A stretch of DNA of 64,000 nucleotides from the NCBI GenBank assembly GCA_041504365.1, contig CP167917.1:1116001-1180000 (forward strand), in the 5' to 3' direction. This document shows, one piece after another, positions 37,703 through 48,758 of this stretch. The DNA is from Dryocola sp. LX212. Lineage in GTDB: Bacteria; Pseudomonadota; Gammaproteobacteria; Enterobacterales; Enterobacteriaceae. A program made the translations under genes and the position numbers. How positions within the stretch are numbered: position 1 is the first letter of the stretch; the number at the start of each line of letters is the position of its first letter. Under the pieces are notes generated by a model that made no database searches, was not told the DNA's origin, and saw nothing but the letters and a program-made list of their open reading frames with translations.

Positions 37703-39583
37703 ATGACCATGAAAGGACAAGAGACCCGTGGCTTCCAGTCTGAAGTGAAGCAGCTTCTGCACCTGATGATCCATTCTCTGTATTCAAATAAAGAAATCTT
37801 CCTGCGTGAGCTGATCTCCAACGCCTCTGATGCGGCAGACAAGCTGCGCTTCCGCGCATTGTCCCAGGCCGATCTCTACGAGGGTGACGGTGAACTCCGC
37901 GTCCGCGTCTCTTTTGATAAAGAAAAACGCACGCTGACCATCGCCGATAACGGTATCGGTATGACCCGCGATGAAGCTATCGACCACCTCGGTACCATTG
38001 CTAAATCCGGGACTAAAGCCTTCCTCGACTCAATGGGCTCCGACCAGGCGAAAGACAGCCAGCTGATCGGCCAGTTCGGCGTGGGCTTCTACTCCGCGTT
38101 CATCGTGGCGGACAAAGTCACCGTGCGTACCCGTGCGGCGGGCGCGCCTGCTGATGCAGGTGTGTTCTGGGAATCTGAGGGCGCGGGCGAATATACCGTT
38201 GCGGATATTACCAAAGCCGACCGTGGCACCGAAATCACTCTGCACCTGCGTGAAGGCGAAGATGAATTCCTCGACGACTGGCGCGTACGCTCTATCATCA
38301 GCAAATACTCCGACCACATCGCGCTGCCGGTAGAGATTGAAACCCGCGAAGAGAAAGAGGGCGAAACCATCCTCGGCTGGGAAAAAATCAACAAGGCGCA
38401 GGCCCTGTGGACCCGCAGCAAGTCTGAAGTGAAAGACGAAGAGTACAACGAGTTCTACAAACACATCGCCCACGACTTTACCGACCCGCTGGCTTGGAGC
38501 CACAACCGCGTGGAAGGTAAACAGGAATACACCAGCCTGCTGTATATCCCGTCGCAGGCGCCGTGGGACATGTGGAACCGCGATCATAAGCACGGCCTGA
38601 AGCTTTACGTGCAGCGCGTGTTCATCATGGACGACGCCGAGCAGTTCATGCCGAACTACCTGCGTTTCATCCGTGGCCTGATCGACTCAAACGATCTGCC
38701 GCTTAACGTCTCCCGCGAAATCCTGCAGGACAGCCGCGTCACCCAGAACCTGCGCAGCGCGCTGACCAAACGTGCATTGCAGATGCTGGACAAGCTGGCG
38801 AAAGACGACAGCGAAAAATACCAGACCTTCTGGAAGAACTTCGGCCTCGTGCTGAAAGAAGGCCCGGCGGAAGATAACGCCAACCAGGAAGCGATTGCGA
38901 AGCTGCTGCGCTTTGCGACAACCCATACCGACTCCTCCGCACAAACCGTGTCGCTGGAAGAGTATGTGGCCCGCATGAAAGAAGGGCAGGAGAAGATTTA
39001 CTACATCACTGCCGACAGCTATGCAGCGGCGAAGAGCAGCCCGCATCTGGAGCTGCTGCGTAAGAAAGGCATCGAAGTGCTGCTGCTTTCCGACCGCATC
39101 GACGAGTGGATGATGAGCTACCTGACCGAGTTCGACGGCAAGGTATTCCAGTCCGCCAGCAAAACTGACGAGTCTCTGGAAAAGCTGGCCGAAGAAGAGA
39201 CGCCGGAAGCGAAAGAAGCTGAAAAAGCGCTGGAGCCGTTTGTGGACCGCGTCAAAACCCTGCTGGGCGACCGCGTGAAAGAAGTCCGTCTGACACACCG
39301 TCTGACTGACACTCCGGCCATCGTCACCACCGACAGTAACGACATGAGCACTCAGATGGCGAAACTGTTTGCCGCTGCCGGTCAGGAAGTGCCGGAGGTG
39401 AAATACATCTTCGAGCTGAACCCGGATCACGGTCTGGTGAAACGCGCGGCGGACACCCAGGACGAAGCGCAGTTTGGCGAATGGGTAGAGCTGCTGCTTG
39501 ACCAGGCGCTGCTGGCGGAACGCGGCACGCTGGAAGATCCAAACCAGTTCATCCGTCGTATGAACCAGCTGCTGGTGTCGTAA
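37703..39583 (+). CDS. htpG: Hsp90-family chaperone HtpG
   Basis: HtpG is the bacterial Hsp90 homodimer. From ATG 37703 ([10 protein letters not shown], six bases after GAGG) it has 626 residues; the E. coli-like start at 37709 gives 624. The N-terminal GHKL ATPase motifs [17 protein letters not shown] and GQFGVGFYS are intact, followed by the middle domain and C-terminal dimerisation domain. It sits between recR and adk as in E. coli. A heat-shock promoter is likely but I cannot assign it firmly. Confidence 0.97.
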   Translation: MTMKGQETRGFQSEVKQLLHLMIHSLYSNKEIFLRELISNASDAADKLRFRALSQADLYEGDGELRVRVSFDKEKRTLTIADNGIGMTRDEAIDHLGTIAKSGTKAFLDSMGSDQAKDSQLIGQFGVGFYSAFIVADKVTVRTRAAGAPADAGVFWESEGAGEYTVADITKADRGTEITLHLREGEDEFLDDWRVRSIISKYSDHIALPVEIETREEKEGETILGWEKINKAQALWTRSKSEVKDEEYNEFYKHIAHDFTDPLAWSHNRVEGKQEYTSLLYIPSQAPWDMWNRDHKHGLKLYVQRVFIMDDAEQFMPNYLRFIRGLIDSNDLPLNVSREILQDSRVTQNLRSALTKRALQMLDKLAKDDSEKYQTFWKNFGLVLKEGPAEDNANQEAIAKLLRFATTHTDSSAQTVSLEEYVARMKEGQEKIYYITADSYAAAKSSPHLELLRKKGIEVLLLSDRIDEWMMSYLTEFDGKVFQSASKTDESLEKLAEEETPEAKEAEKALEPFVDRVKTLLGDRVKEVRLTHRLTDTPAIVTTDSNDMSTQMAKLFAAAGQEVPEVKYIFELNPDHGLVKRAADTQDEAQFGEWVELLLDQALLAERGTLEDPNQFIRRMNQLLVS

Positions 39584-39596
39584 CAGCGGGGTAATT

Positions 39597-39673
39597 GTCG
39601 GGTGGCGCTGCGCTTACCCGACCGACGAATGAACCGGTGTTGTAGGGTGGATAAGCGTTTAGCGCCATCCACC
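39597..39673. repeat. REP-like palindromes between htpG and adk
   Basis: Two palindromic units: TCGGGTGGCGCTGCGC paired with TTACCCGACCGA (39597-39624), and TGTAGGGTGGATAAGCG with TTTAGCGCCATCCACC (39641-39672). They belong to the REP family and are less conserved than the copies at 42971-43110. Confidence 0.75.
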
Positions 39674-39760
39674 TTTCTTTTCTTTGACCTTCGCCACCGC
39701 CTGGCTTTCTTGAGCTTAAGCCGCCTTTAATGGTAAGGTCATCGCCTCAGATCTAAGTAG

Positions 39761-40435
<675 letters not shown>

Positions 40436-40453
40436 GCTTAAGCCTGAGCACTC

Positions 40454-40482
40454 AATACCAGGGCCTGCCCTGGTATTTTTTT
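40454..40482 (+). terminator. terminator of adk
   Basis: AATACCAGGGC (40454-40464), CT, GCCCTGGTATT (40467-40477), then T run to 40482. A strong rho-independent signal. Confidence 0.92.
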
Positions 40483-40569
40483 ACCTTAAATTTACCCTTT
40501 CGCTGTTATCGGTTTCTCCTCCTCTCTTTTACGTTACAATTATCGGCACTGTGTTGATAAGGAGCGTTC

Positions 40570-41532
40570 ATGAGTCAGGAAAAAATTGGCGTTTTATTGG
40601 CAAACCTCGGTACGCCTGATGCCCCAACTCCAGCGGCGGTGAAACGCTACCTGCGCCAGTTTTTAAGCGATACGCGAGTGGTCGATACCCCGCGTCTGCT
40701 GTGGTGGCCGCTGCTGCGCGGCGTGATCCTGCCCATACGCGCCCCGCGAGTAGCCAAACTTTATCAGTCCGTGTGGATGGAGGAAGGCTCCCCGCTGATG
40801 GTCTACAGCCGCCGTCAGCAGCAGGCACTTGCCGCACAGCTGCCGGATATTCCGGTTGCGCTGGGTATGAGCTACGGTAACCCTTCTTTGAAAAGTGCCG
40901 TTGACGAGCTGCTCTCCCATCATGTGGAGCATATCGTCGTGCTGCCGCTTTATCCGCAGTTCTCCTGCTCAACGGTTGCTGCCGTCTGGGACGAACTGGG
41001 GCGTATTTTTGCAAGCTATCGTTCCATGCCGTCCATCTCGCTGATTCGCGATTACGCGGAAGATGAGTCCTACATCAACGCGCTTGCCGCCTCGGTAAAA
41101 CGTTCGTTCGCAGAACACGGCGAGCCGGAGATCCTGCTGCTTTCCTATCATGGCATTCCGCAGCGGTACGCCAACGAAGGTGACGACTATCCCCAGCGCT
41201 GCAGGGACACCACCCGCGAGCTGCTCAGCGCACTGGAGCTGCCGCCGGAAAAAGTGATGATGACCTTCCAGTCGCGCTTTGGTCGCGAGCCGTGGCTGAT
41301 GCCTTACACCGACGAAACGCTGAAAATGCTGGCCGAGAAGGGCGTTAAGCATATCCAGGTGATGTGTCCGGGCTTCTCGGCGGACTGTCTTGAAACGCTC
41401 GAGGAGATGGCGGTGCAGAACCGTGAGATCTTTATCGAAGCGGGCGGCAGCAAGTATGAATACATCCCGGCGCTTAATGACGATCCGGCCCATATCGCCA
41501 TGATGCTGAGCCTTATCGAACGCTATCGCTAA
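40570..41532 (+). CDS. hemH: ferrochelatase HemH
   Basis: HemH inserts Fe2+ into protoporphyrin IX, the last step of haem synthesis, at the inner membrane surface. The 320 residues match E. coli HemH. The catalytic His lies in [11 protein letters not shown] (about 195), and the ferrochelatase C-terminal segment has [14 protein letters not shown]. It lies between adk and gsk in the usual order. Confidence 0.97.
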   Translation: MSQEKIGVLLANLGTPDAPTPAAVKRYLRQFLSDTRVVDTPRLLWWPLLRGVILPIRAPRVAKLYQSVWMEEGSPLMVYSRRQQQALAAQLPDIPVALGMSYGNPSLKSAVDELLSHHVEHIVVLPLYPQFSCSTVAAVWDELGRIFASYRSMPSISLIRDYAEDESYINALAASVKRSFAEHGEPEILLLSYHGIPQRYANEGDDYPQRCRDTTRELLSALELPPEKVMMTFQSRFGREPWLMPYTDETLKMLAEKGVKHIQVMCPGFSADCLETLEEMAVQNREIFIEAGGSKYEYIPALNDDPAHIAMMLSLIERYR

Positions 41533-41597
41533 TCGCGCCGCGGGCCGTGAATGTGCTACCATTCACGGCCTGATTAGCTACCCTCCTGTGACAGCCC

Positions 41598-42902
41598 ATG
41601 AAATTTCCCGGCAAGCGTAAATCCAAACACTATTTCCCCGTCAGCCACCGCGACCCGCTGCTGCAGCAGGTCCAGCCTGAAAACGAAACCGGGACCTCCT
41701 GGATTGTCGGCATCGACCAGACGCTGGTGGATATCGAAGCCAAAGTGGACGATGAGTTTGTTCACCGCTACGGCCTGAGCTTCGGCCATTCTTTGGTGAT
41801 TGCCGACGACGTCGCGGAAGCGCTGTATCAGGAGCTGGTACAAAAAAAACTCATCACCCATCAGTTTGCCGGTGGCACCATCGGTAACACCATGCATAAT
41901 TATTCCGTACTCGCGGATGACCGCTCGGTCCTGCTGGGCGTGATGTGCAGCAATATTGAAATCGGCAGTTACGCCTACCGTTATCTATGCAACACCTCCA
42001 GCCGTACCGATCTGAACTACCTGCAGGGCGTTGACGGCGCCATTGGCCGCTGCTTTACGCTGATTAACGAGCAGGGCGAGCGGACGTTCGCCATCAGCCC
42101 CGGCCACATGAACCAGCTGCGCGCAGAGAGCATTCCGGAAGAAGTGATTGCCGGAGCGTCCGCGCTGGTGCTGACCTCGTACCTCGTGCGCTGCCAGCCG
42201 GGCGAGCCCATGCCGGATGCCACCATGCAGGCGATTAGCTTCGCCAAAAAACACAACGTGCCGGTGGTTCTGACGCTGGGCACCAAATACGTGATTGCCG
42301 AAAACCCGGAGTGGTGGCAGGCGTTCCTCAAAGAACACGTCTCGATTCTGGCCATGAACGAAGAAGAGGGGCAGGCGCTGACGGGGGAAAGCGATCCGCT
42401 GCTGGCGGCAGATAAGGCGCTGGACTGGGTGGACTTAGTGCTCTGTACCGCAGGGCCGGTCGGGCTGTATATGGCTGGTTTCACCGAAGAATCCGCCAAA
42501 CGCATTACCCAGCATCCGCTGCTGCCGGGCGCGATCGCCGAATTCAACCAGTACGAATTCAGCCGCGCCATGCGTCATAAAGACTGTGAAAATCCGCTGC
42601 GGATCTTCTCGCACATTGCCCCATACATGGGCGGGCCTGAGAAAATCATGAACACCAACGGCGCGGGTGACGGTGCGCTGGCGGCGCTGCTGCATGACAT
42701 CACCGCCAATAACTACCACCGATCCAACGTGCCAAACTCCAGTAAGCACCAGTTCACCTGGCTGACCTATTCGTCGCTCGCTCAGGTGTGCAAATATGCC
42801 AACCGCGTAAGCTATCAGGTGCTTAACCAGCACTCGCCGCGCCTGACGCGCGGCCTGCCGGAACGAGAGGACAGCCTGGAAGAGTCGTACTGGGATCGCT
42901 GA
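41598..42902 (+). CDS. gsk: inosine/guanosine kinase
   Basis: Gsk phosphorylates guanosine and inosine (purine nucleoside salvage). A 434-residue PfkB-family kinase with the anion-hole signature NTNGAGDGALAALLHD (about 352-368). The N-terminal extension (KFPGKRKSKHYFPVSHRDPL) is typical of Gsk. Same length as in E. coli. Downstream begins a REP array. Confidence 0.96.
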   Translation: MKFPGKRKSKHYFPVSHRDPLLQQVQPENETGTSWIVGIDQTLVDIEAKVDDEFVHRYGLSFGHSLVIADDVAEALYQELVQKKLITHQFAGGTIGNTMHNYSVLADDRSVLLGVMCSNIEIGSYAYRYLCNTSSRTDLNYLQGVDGAIGRCFTLINEQGERTFAISPGHMNQLRAESIPEEVIAGASALVLTSYLVRCQPGEPMPDATMQAISFAKKHNVPVVLTLGTKYVIAENPEWWQAFLKEHVSILAMNEEEGQALTGESDPLLAADKALDWVDLVLCTAGPVGLYMAGFTEESAKRITQHPLLPGAIAEFNQYEFSRAMRHKDCENPLRIFSHIAPYMGGPEKIMNTNGAGDGALAALLHDITANNYHRSNVPNSSKHQFTWLTYSSLAQVCKYANRVSYQVLNQHSPRLTRGLPEREDSLEESYWDR

Positions 42903-42910
42903 TACTCGAA

Positions 42911-43110
42911 GGGTGGATGGCGCTGGCGCTTATCCACCCTACAAGGGCGCAGGCCGGATGAGCGTTCAATGGTTTATTTGTAGGCCGGATAAGCGTTCAG
43001 CGCCATCCGGCAGTACAGTAGGTTATTTGTAGGCCGGATAAACGTCAGCGCCATCCGGCAGTTCAGCAGATTATTTGTAGGCCGGATAAACGTCAGCGCC
43101 ATCCGGCACC
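42911..43110. repeat. REP/BIME array between gsk and ybaL
   Basis: A divergent unit (42911-42941) and a partial unit (from 42951) precede three near-identical 49-50 base direct repeats: 42971-43020, 43021-43070 and 43071 onward. Each contains TTATTTGTAGGCCGGATAA, then a CAGCGCCATCCGGC palindrome and a short variable tail (AGTACAGTAGG, AGTTCAGCAGA, ACCTCCGCAGG). The last unit lies inside the ybaL coding region and contains its stop codon. Confidence 0.9.
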
Positions 43111-44765
43111 TCCGCAGGTTTATCCAGCAGCCCCATCATCGTATTAGCAATCTCCCGCTCGCCCATCACGACCTCATTTGCGCCGCGCTCGGTGATGTAA
43201 TCCACCTCATCGTCGTAATGCGCGCGGGCAATAATCTCAATGTCCGGGCATTTTGCCCTGGCGGCCGCCACAATCTCTCCGGCTTCGTAGCCGTTCGGGA
43301 TGGTCAGCAGCAGCCAGCGGGCGCAGTCCAGATGCGCCAGATTCATTATCTCTTCGTTAGCGGCGTTGCCCAGCACGGCACGAATGCCGCGTTCACGCAG
43401 CTCGTCCACGCGGCTGCGGGAAGTTTCGACCACCACCAGCGGGATGCCCTGTGCCATCAGCTTCTCGCCCAGCAGGCTTCCCACACGGCCAAAGCCAACC
43501 AGCAGGGCATGATGGCAGATATCCACTGGGATCTGCTTTTCGTCTTCTACAACTTCTTCCAGCGTCTGCTCGTCGAGGGTCTCGGTTTTTTCGAGATAGC
43601 GCTCAAGCACGGCAAACAGAATCGGATTGAGCATAATCGACAGAATCGCCCCGGCCAGCACCAGATTCTGGCCGTTTTGCGGCAGCAGGTTCAGCGCCAT
43701 GCCCAGGCCCGCCAGGATAAACGCAAACTCACCGATTTGCGCCAGACTGGTGGCGATGGTCAGGGCCGTACGCTGGGAATGACCAAACATGCGCACCAGG
43801 CCGAAGGCCGCCACAGACTTACCAAAGATGATAATGGCCAGCGTGCCGAGCACGGCCAGCGGCTCCTGAATCAGGATCAGTGGGTCAAACAGCATGCCGA
43901 CGGAGACGAAGAACAGCACGGCGAAGGCGTCGCGCAAGGGCAGAGTATCGTGCGCCGCGCGGTGGCTTAGCTCAGATTCGTTCAGCACCATACCGGCGAA
44001 AAAGGCGCCAAGCGCAAAGGAAACGTCAAACAGTTCGACCGCGCCAAACGCGATGCCCAGCGCCAGGGCCAGCACGGAAAGCGTAAACAGTTCGCGGGAG
44101 CCGGTGGCGGCACTGCGAGCCAGAATCCACGGTACCAGGCGGCGGCCCACAACCAGCATGATGGCGATAAACGCCACGACCTTGCCGATGGTGATCCCCA
44201 TATCCAGGGAGAGCGTAGCCAGCCCGACGTCGCCTTTCTCCATCATGCCCGCGACCGCTGGCAGCAGCACCAGGGTTAACACCATCACTAAATCTTCAAC
44301 GATCAGCCAGCCGATGGCGATTTGCCCGCGCTGGCTGTCGATAAGCTGCCGCTCCTCAAGCGCCCGCAGCAGTACTACGGTGCTGGCGGTGGAGAGGCAC
44401 AGCCCAAAGACGATGCCGGTCATCAGCGACCAGCCCATCAGCGACGAAAGCGCCATGCCCAGCAGCGTAGCGACGGCAATCTGTGCTATCGCGCCGGGAA
44501 TGGCGATATTCTTTACCGCCATTAAATCCTTCAGGGAAAAGTGCAGCCCCACGCCAAACATCAGCAGAATAACGCCTAGCTCCGCCAGTTCAGGAGCAAG
44601 CTTGGTATCTGCCACAAAGCCCGGGGTAAACGGACCCGCTAACACCCCAGCTAATAGATAGCCCACCAGGGGGGAGATACGCAGCTTGTTGGCGAGCATC
44701 CCCAGTAAAAAAGCGAGCACAAGGCCGCCGACAATGGTGGTGATAAGCGGTGTCGCGTGATGCAT
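43071..44765 (-). CDS. ybaL: CPA2-family cation/proton antiporter YbaL with REP-derived C-terminus
   Basis: A 564-residue inner-membrane protein: about twelve TM helices of the CPA2 (KefB-like) Na+/H+ exchanger family, then a cytoplasmic TrkA-N/RCK NAD-binding domain (about 415-530, HALLVGFGRVGSLLGEKLM). Start ATG 44765 (MHHATPLITTIVGG). The last 13 or so residues (after MMGLLDKPAE, reading VPDGADVYPAYK) are translated from a REP palindrome, and the TAA lies in the adjoining repeat start. E. coli YbaL ends differently and is about 558 residues. Transported ion is not established. Confidence 0.93.
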   Translation of the reverse strand: MHHATPLITTIVGGLVLAFLLGMLANKLRISPLVGYLLAGVLAGPFTPGFVADTKLAPELAELGVILLMFGVGLHFSLKDLMAVKNIAIPGAIAQIAVATLLGMALSSLMGWSLMTGIVFGLCLSTASTVVLLRALEERQLIDSQRGQIAIGWLIVEDLVMVLTLVLLPAVAGMMEKGDVGLATLSLDMGITIGKVVAFIAIMLVVGRRLVPWILARSAATGSRELFTLSVLALALGIAFGAVELFDVSFALGAFFAGMVLNESELSHRAAHDTLPLRDAFAVLFFVSVGMLFDPLILIQEPLAVLGTLAIIIFGKSVAAFGLVRMFGHSQRTALTIATSLAQIGEFAFILAGLGMALNLLPQNGQNLVLAGAILSIMLNPILFAVLERYLEKTETLDEQTLEEVVEDEKQIPVDICHHALLVGFGRVGSLLGEKLMAQGIPLVVVETSRSRVDELRERGIRAVLGNAANEEIMNLAHLDCARWLLLTIPNGYEAGEIVAAARAKCPDIEIIARAHYDDEVDYITERGANEVVMGEREIANTMMGLLDKPAEVPDGADVYPAYK

Positions 44766-45000
44766 TCCGTCTCCTTTCGTTAGCGTAAGGTCCAAAAATC
44801 AGGCTGAAGATCCATTGGTCACTGTAACAGTTTATGACAAATTCATTATCGGCGTGGATGAATAATTAATGAAGGTTACCTAAAAGGCGCATTTCGACAA
44901 ATAAAGCAGGCTGAGCACTATTTCAGCCACTTATGGTGAGGAATGTCTTTGAATGTCTGGAAAGGAGGGCCGGCCAAAGCAAGGCTTTGGCCGGGAAAAG

Positions 45001-46209
45001 CTAAGCTTTGTGGCGGTTATCAGGCAGGAATACGGTCAAAATGCCCAGCAATGGTAGGAAGGCGCAGATTTTGTAGACCAGCTCGATGCTCGTATGGTCT
45101 GCCACCAGGCCTAATACGGCGGCGCCAAGGCCGCCCATCCCGAAGGCGAAGCCGAAAAACAGCCCGGAAACCATACCGATACGGCCAGGCATCAGCTCCT
45201 GGGCGTAGACCAGAATCGCCGAGAAAGCCGAGGCGAGAATAAACCCAATAATTACCGTCAGAATGCCGGTCCAGTAAAGCGTGGCGTAAGGCAAAATCAG
45301 GGTAAAGGGCGCGACGCCGAGGATGGAACCCCAAATCACGTATTTACGGCCAATTTTGTCGCCCAGCGGCCCGCCGATCACCGTCCCTGCGGCAACGGCA
45401 AACAGAAATGCAAACAGGTGGAACTGGGCGCTCTGGATGGACAGACCAAACTTATGCATCAGATAGAAGGTGTAGTAGCTGCTGATGCTTGCCATATAGA
45501 AGTATTTCGAAAAGATCAGCATCAGTAGAATCGAGACGGCCAGAATCACTTTATTACGCGGCAGCGGGTTGACCACCGGGACTTTTGCTTTACCTTTGGA
45601 CATCAGATGCTGCGCGGCGTACCAGCGACTAATCTGCAGCAGCACCACAATCGCCAGCAGCGCGGCCAGCACGAACCAGGCAACGTTACCTTTGCCGTAT
45701 GGCGCGATAATTAGCGCGGCCAGCAGTGGCCCCAGCGAACTGCCGAAGTTGCCGCCCACCTGGAACAGGGACTGCGCCAGGCCGTGGCGACCGCCGGAAG
45801 CCATACGCGCTACGCGTGAGGACTCTGGGTGGAAAATAGAAGAACCTGTACCCACCAGCGCCGCCGCCAGCAGCACCATAGGGAAGCTGCCTGCCAGCGC
45901 CAGCAGGATCAGGCCGCATAACGTGAAGCACATGCCAATCGGCAGCGACCACGGCATCGGGTATTTATCGGTGTAGTAGCCCACCACGGGCTGCAGAAGC
46001 GATGAAGCAAGCTGGAAGGTGAGGGTGATCATGCCGATCTGCACGAAGCTTAGCGAGAATTCAGCCTGCAGCAGGGGGTAGAGCGCGAGAATCAGCGACT
46101 GAATCATATCGTTAAGCAGATGCGAGAGGCTGATAGCCCCTAAAATACCAAAGGAAGTGCGCGCCTTTTTCGCATCCGACGGCGTGAGCGTCTGTTCGGA
46201 GGTTGCCAT
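45001..46209 (-). CDS. fsr: fosmidomycin efflux MFS transporter Fsr
   Basis: A 402-residue, 12-TM major facilitator. Overexpression of E. coli Fsr gives fosmidomycin resistance; the normal substrate is unknown. The MFS loop motif between TM2 and TM3 is YYTDKYPMPW-like, and the second-half counterpart is GPLGDKIGRKYVI. The C-terminus ends VFLPDNRHKA. Divergent from ushA, as in E. coli. Confidence 0.93.
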   Translation of the reverse strand: MATSEQTLTPSDAKKARTSFGILGAISLSHLLNDMIQSLILALYPLLQAEFSLSFVQIGMITLTFQLASSLLQPVVGYYTDKYPMPWSLPIGMCFTLCGLILLALAGSFPMVLLAAALVGTGSSIFHPESSRVARMASGGRHGLAQSLFQVGGNFGSSLGPLLAALIIAPYGKGNVAWFVLAALLAIVVLLQISRWYAAQHLMSKGKAKVPVVNPLPRNKVILAVSILLMLIFSKYFYMASISSYYTFYLMHKFGLSIQSAQFHLFAFLFAVAAGTVIGGPLGDKIGRKYVIWGSILGVAPFTLILPYATLYWTGILTVIIGFILASAFSAILVYAQELMPGRIGMVSGLFFGFAFGMGGLGAAVLGLVADHTSIELVYKICAFLPLLGILTVFLPDNRHKA

Positions 46210-46390
46210 AAATACCTGTGAGAATCTGATTATTATTTTTAAACGGATAGCGGGCGTATCCGTAGGTTATTGTTACCCTGCTAACATACCTGCAGGCGAG
46301 ATTTGAGGAAAGTCGCAATTAATAAAACTTATTTGTCTATCCTGCTAACATTCTGATAATGGTTCAGGTTTAAGAAAATGGAGAATTTCA

Positions 46391-48043
46391 ATGCGTTTCG
46401 CAATTAAAGGGGTAGCCACGGCGTTACTGGTGGCATTAAGTCTGACGAGCGCATCTGCGCTGGCGTGGGAAAAAGATAAGACCTACAAAATAACCATCCT
46501 GCATACCAACGATCATCACGGTCACTTCTGGCGCAACGAGCACGGGGAATACGGCCTGGCCGCGCAGAAAACGCTGGTGGACAGCGTGCGGAAGGAAGTT
46601 GCTGAAGAGGGCGGCAGCGTACTGCTGCTTTCCGGCGGCGACATCAATACCGGCGTGCCTGAATCCGATCTGCAGGACGCCGAGCCTGATTTTCGCGGCA
46701 TGAATCTCATTGGTTACGATGCGATGGCAGTCGGTAATCATGAATTTGATAACCCTCTTACCGTTCTGCGCCAGCAGGAGAAATGGGCTAAATTCCCCTT
46801 CCTGTCCGCGAATATCTATCAGAAAAGCACCGGGGAGCGACTCTTCAAACCCTGGGCCATCTTCCAGCCGCAGGGGATCAAAATTGCCGTTATCGGCCTG
46901 ACCACCGATGATACGGCGAAAATAGGGAATCCTGAATTCTTCACTGATATCGAATTCCGCAAGCCTGCGGATGAAGCCAAACTGGTGATTCAGGATCTGC
47001 AGGCCAACGAAAAGCCGGATGTGATTATCGCGACGACCCACATGGGCCACTACGATAACGGCAATCACGGCTCAAACGCGCCGGGCGATGTGGAGATGGC
47101 GCGCAGCCTGCCCACGGGCGCGTTGACCATGATTGTGGGTGGTCACTCACAAAATCCGGTCTGCATGGCGTCGGAGAACAAAAAAGATGCGGATTACGTG
47201 CCGGGTACGCCCTGCGCGCCGGACAAGCAGAACGGCACCTGGATTGTGCAGGCCCATGAATGGGGCAAGTACGTTGGCCGTGCTGATTTTGAGTTCCGCA
47301 ACGGCGAGATGAAGCTGGTGCGTTATCAGCTGATTCCCATCAACCTGAAGAAGAAGATCACCTACGACAACGGCGAAAGTGAGCGCGTACTTTACACGCC
47401 GCAAATTTCTGAGAATCAGAGAATGCTTTCGCTGCTGACGCCGTTCCAGCGTAAAGGGCAGTCGCAGTTAAAAGTGAAGGTCGGCAGCGTTAACGGGCAT
47501 CTGGAAGGGGACCGCAGCAAAGTCCGCTTCGTGCAGACTAACCTGGCGCGCGTGATCCTCGGCGCGCAAATGGCGCGCACCGGCGCAGATTTTGCAGTGA
47601 TGAGCGGCGGCGGCATTCGTGACTCTATCGAAGCGGGCGATATCACCTATAAAGACGTGCTTAAGGTGCAGCCGTTCGGTAACACCGTGGCGTACGTGGA
47701 TATGTCGGGCAAGGAAGTGACGGATTACCTGACGGAAGTGGCGAAGAAAACCCCAGATTCAGGCGCCTATCCGCAGTTTGCCAACGTTAGCTTTGTGGCC
47801 ACGGCTAACGGGCTGCAGGATTTAAAAATCAAAGGCGCACCCGTTGACCCGGCCAAAACCTACCGCATGGCAACGCTGAGCTTTAACGCCACCGGCGGCG
47901 ACGGCTACCCGGCCATCGACAAAAAGCCCGGCTACGTGAATACCGGCTTTGTGGATGCGGAGGTGCTGAAGCAGTACATCGAACAAAGCTCACCGCTGGA
48001 TGTGAATACTTACGAACCGAAAGGTGAGGTGAGCTGGCAGTAA
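46391..48043 (+). CDS. ushA: periplasmic UDP-sugar hydrolase / 5'-nucleotidase UshA
   Basis: UshA hydrolyses UDP-sugars and 5'-nucleotides in the periplasm, letting cells use external nucleotides. The 550 residues start with a Sec signal (cleavage after ASALA, residue 25). The metallophosphatase site is in ILHTNDHHGHFW, GGDINTG and GNHEFD, and the C-terminal domain binds the nucleotide. Length equals E. coli UshA. Single gene, divergent from fsr. Confidence 0.97.
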   Translation: MRFAIKGVATALLVALSLTSASALAWEKDKTYKITILHTNDHHGHFWRNEHGEYGLAAQKTLVDSVRKEVAEEGGSVLLLSGGDINTGVPESDLQDAEPDFRGMNLIGYDAMAVGNHEFDNPLTVLRQQEKWAKFPFLSANIYQKSTGERLFKPWAIFQPQGIKIAVIGLTTDDTAKIGNPEFFTDIEFRKPADEAKLVIQDLQANEKPDVIIATTHMGHYDNGNHGSNAPGDVEMARSLPTGALTMIVGGHSQNPVCMASENKKDADYVPGTPCAPDKQNGTWIVQAHEWGKYVGRADFEFRNGEMKLVRYQLIPINLKKKITYDNGESERVLYTPQISENQRMLSLLTPFQRKGQSQLKVKVGSVNGHLEGDRSKVRFVQTNLARVILGAQMARTGADFAVMSGGGIRDSIEAGDITYKDVLKVQPFGNTVAYVDMSGKEVTDYLTEVAKKTPDSGAYPQFANVSFVATANGLQDLKIKGAPVDPAKTYRMATLSFNATGGDGYPAIDKKPGYVNTGFVDAEVLKQYIEQSSPLDVNTYEPKGEVSWQ

Positions 48044-48067
48044 TAAGCGCCATCGCCCGCCAGGTTT

Positions 48068-48547
48068 TTAATCCCGACGGGCGATATCCGCAAAGGTCGC
48101 GCCCAGCGTCGTGGCCAGATCGCTGGCGGCCAGTTCGATATCCAGCCCGCGCCTGCCGCCGGAAATATAGATTGTCGCAAATGCCTGGGCGGGAGCGTCG
48201 ATCACCGTCTGCAGGTGCTTTTTTTGTCCTAAAGGACTGATCCCACCGACCAGGTAGCCGGTCACGCGTTGGGCAACCATTGGGTCGGCCATATCAACCT
48301 TCTTCGCGCCCAGCGCTTTGGCAACCTTTTTCAGATCCAGCTGCCCGGAAACCGGCGTCACCGCTACCGCCAGCTGTTTCATGTCGCCATTAATGGCCAC
48401 CAGCAGCGTTTTATAGACCTGCTCGGCGTTCAGGCCCAGCTTGCGGACCACCTCGTCGCCAAAGTTCGTTTCACTGGGATCGTGATCGTAGGTGTGGAGA
48501 CGGAAGGGGATTTTATTCTTCTCGAGGAGCTTAACGGCGGGAGTCAT
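48068..48547 (-). CDS. ybaK: Cys-tRNA(Pro)/Cys-tRNA(Cys) deacylase YbaK
   Basis: YbaK hydrolyses Cys mischarged on tRNA(Pro) in trans with ProRS. The 159-residue YbaK/aaRS editing domain has the substrate-pocket region [11 protein letters not shown] (about 102-112) and the conserved Lys (about residue 46, VYKTLLV). Convergent with ushA, 24 bases away. Same length as E. coli. Confidence 0.96.
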   Translation of the reverse strand: MTPAVKLLEKNKIPFRLHTYDHDPSETNFGDEVVRKLGLNAEQVYKTLLVAINGDMKQLAVAVTPVSGQLDLKKVAKALGAKKVDMADPMVAQRVTGYLVGGISPLGQKKHLQTVIDAPAQAFATIYISGGRRGLDIELAASDLATTLGATFADIARRD

Positions 48548-48674
48548 GTCATGTTTCCTGCAAAAGTTGTCTCAAAATCGCACAGAGTTGTAATACAGAT
48601 GATATCTTTTATTGATAGTCTATTGCTGCTTAATAGTGATAGCGTTCATCGCCACATTGAGCGACAATTCAGGC

Positions 48675-48758
48675 TTCGGTCGTTAAATCGGCTGAAATAA
48701 CAACAATAATAAACTTATTCCTCTTTGACGGGCCAATAGCAATATTGGCCATTTTTTT
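48675..48758 (+). ncRNA. chiX: ChiX (MicM/SroB) small regulatory RNA
   Basis: The 3' half reads CTTATTCCTCTTTGACG followed by GGCCAATAGCAATATTGGCC and T7, matching the Hfq-dependent sRNA ChiX that represses the chitoporin mRNA (chiP) and is relieved by chitosugars acting as trap targets. The seed TTCCTCTTTGACG is intact. Location between ybaK and ybaP is the same as in E. coli. The 5' half diverges, so the start (84 nt before the T run) is an estimate. Confidence 0.85.

Noticed and set aside
38687-39430. Minus-strand 247-codon ORF opposite htpG
   Set aside because: Antisense to a confirmed Hsp90 gene and with no independent start signals.
42971-43110. Possible CRISPR array (regular 49-50 base direct repeats)
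   Set aside because: Each repeat is itself a REP palindrome with no unique spacers of constant size and no cas genes; it is a BIME-type array.
43218-44661. Plus-strand ORFs opposite ybaL
   Set aside because: Two frames opposite a single membrane protein gene; no ribosome sites and Ser/Arg/Gln-rich composition.
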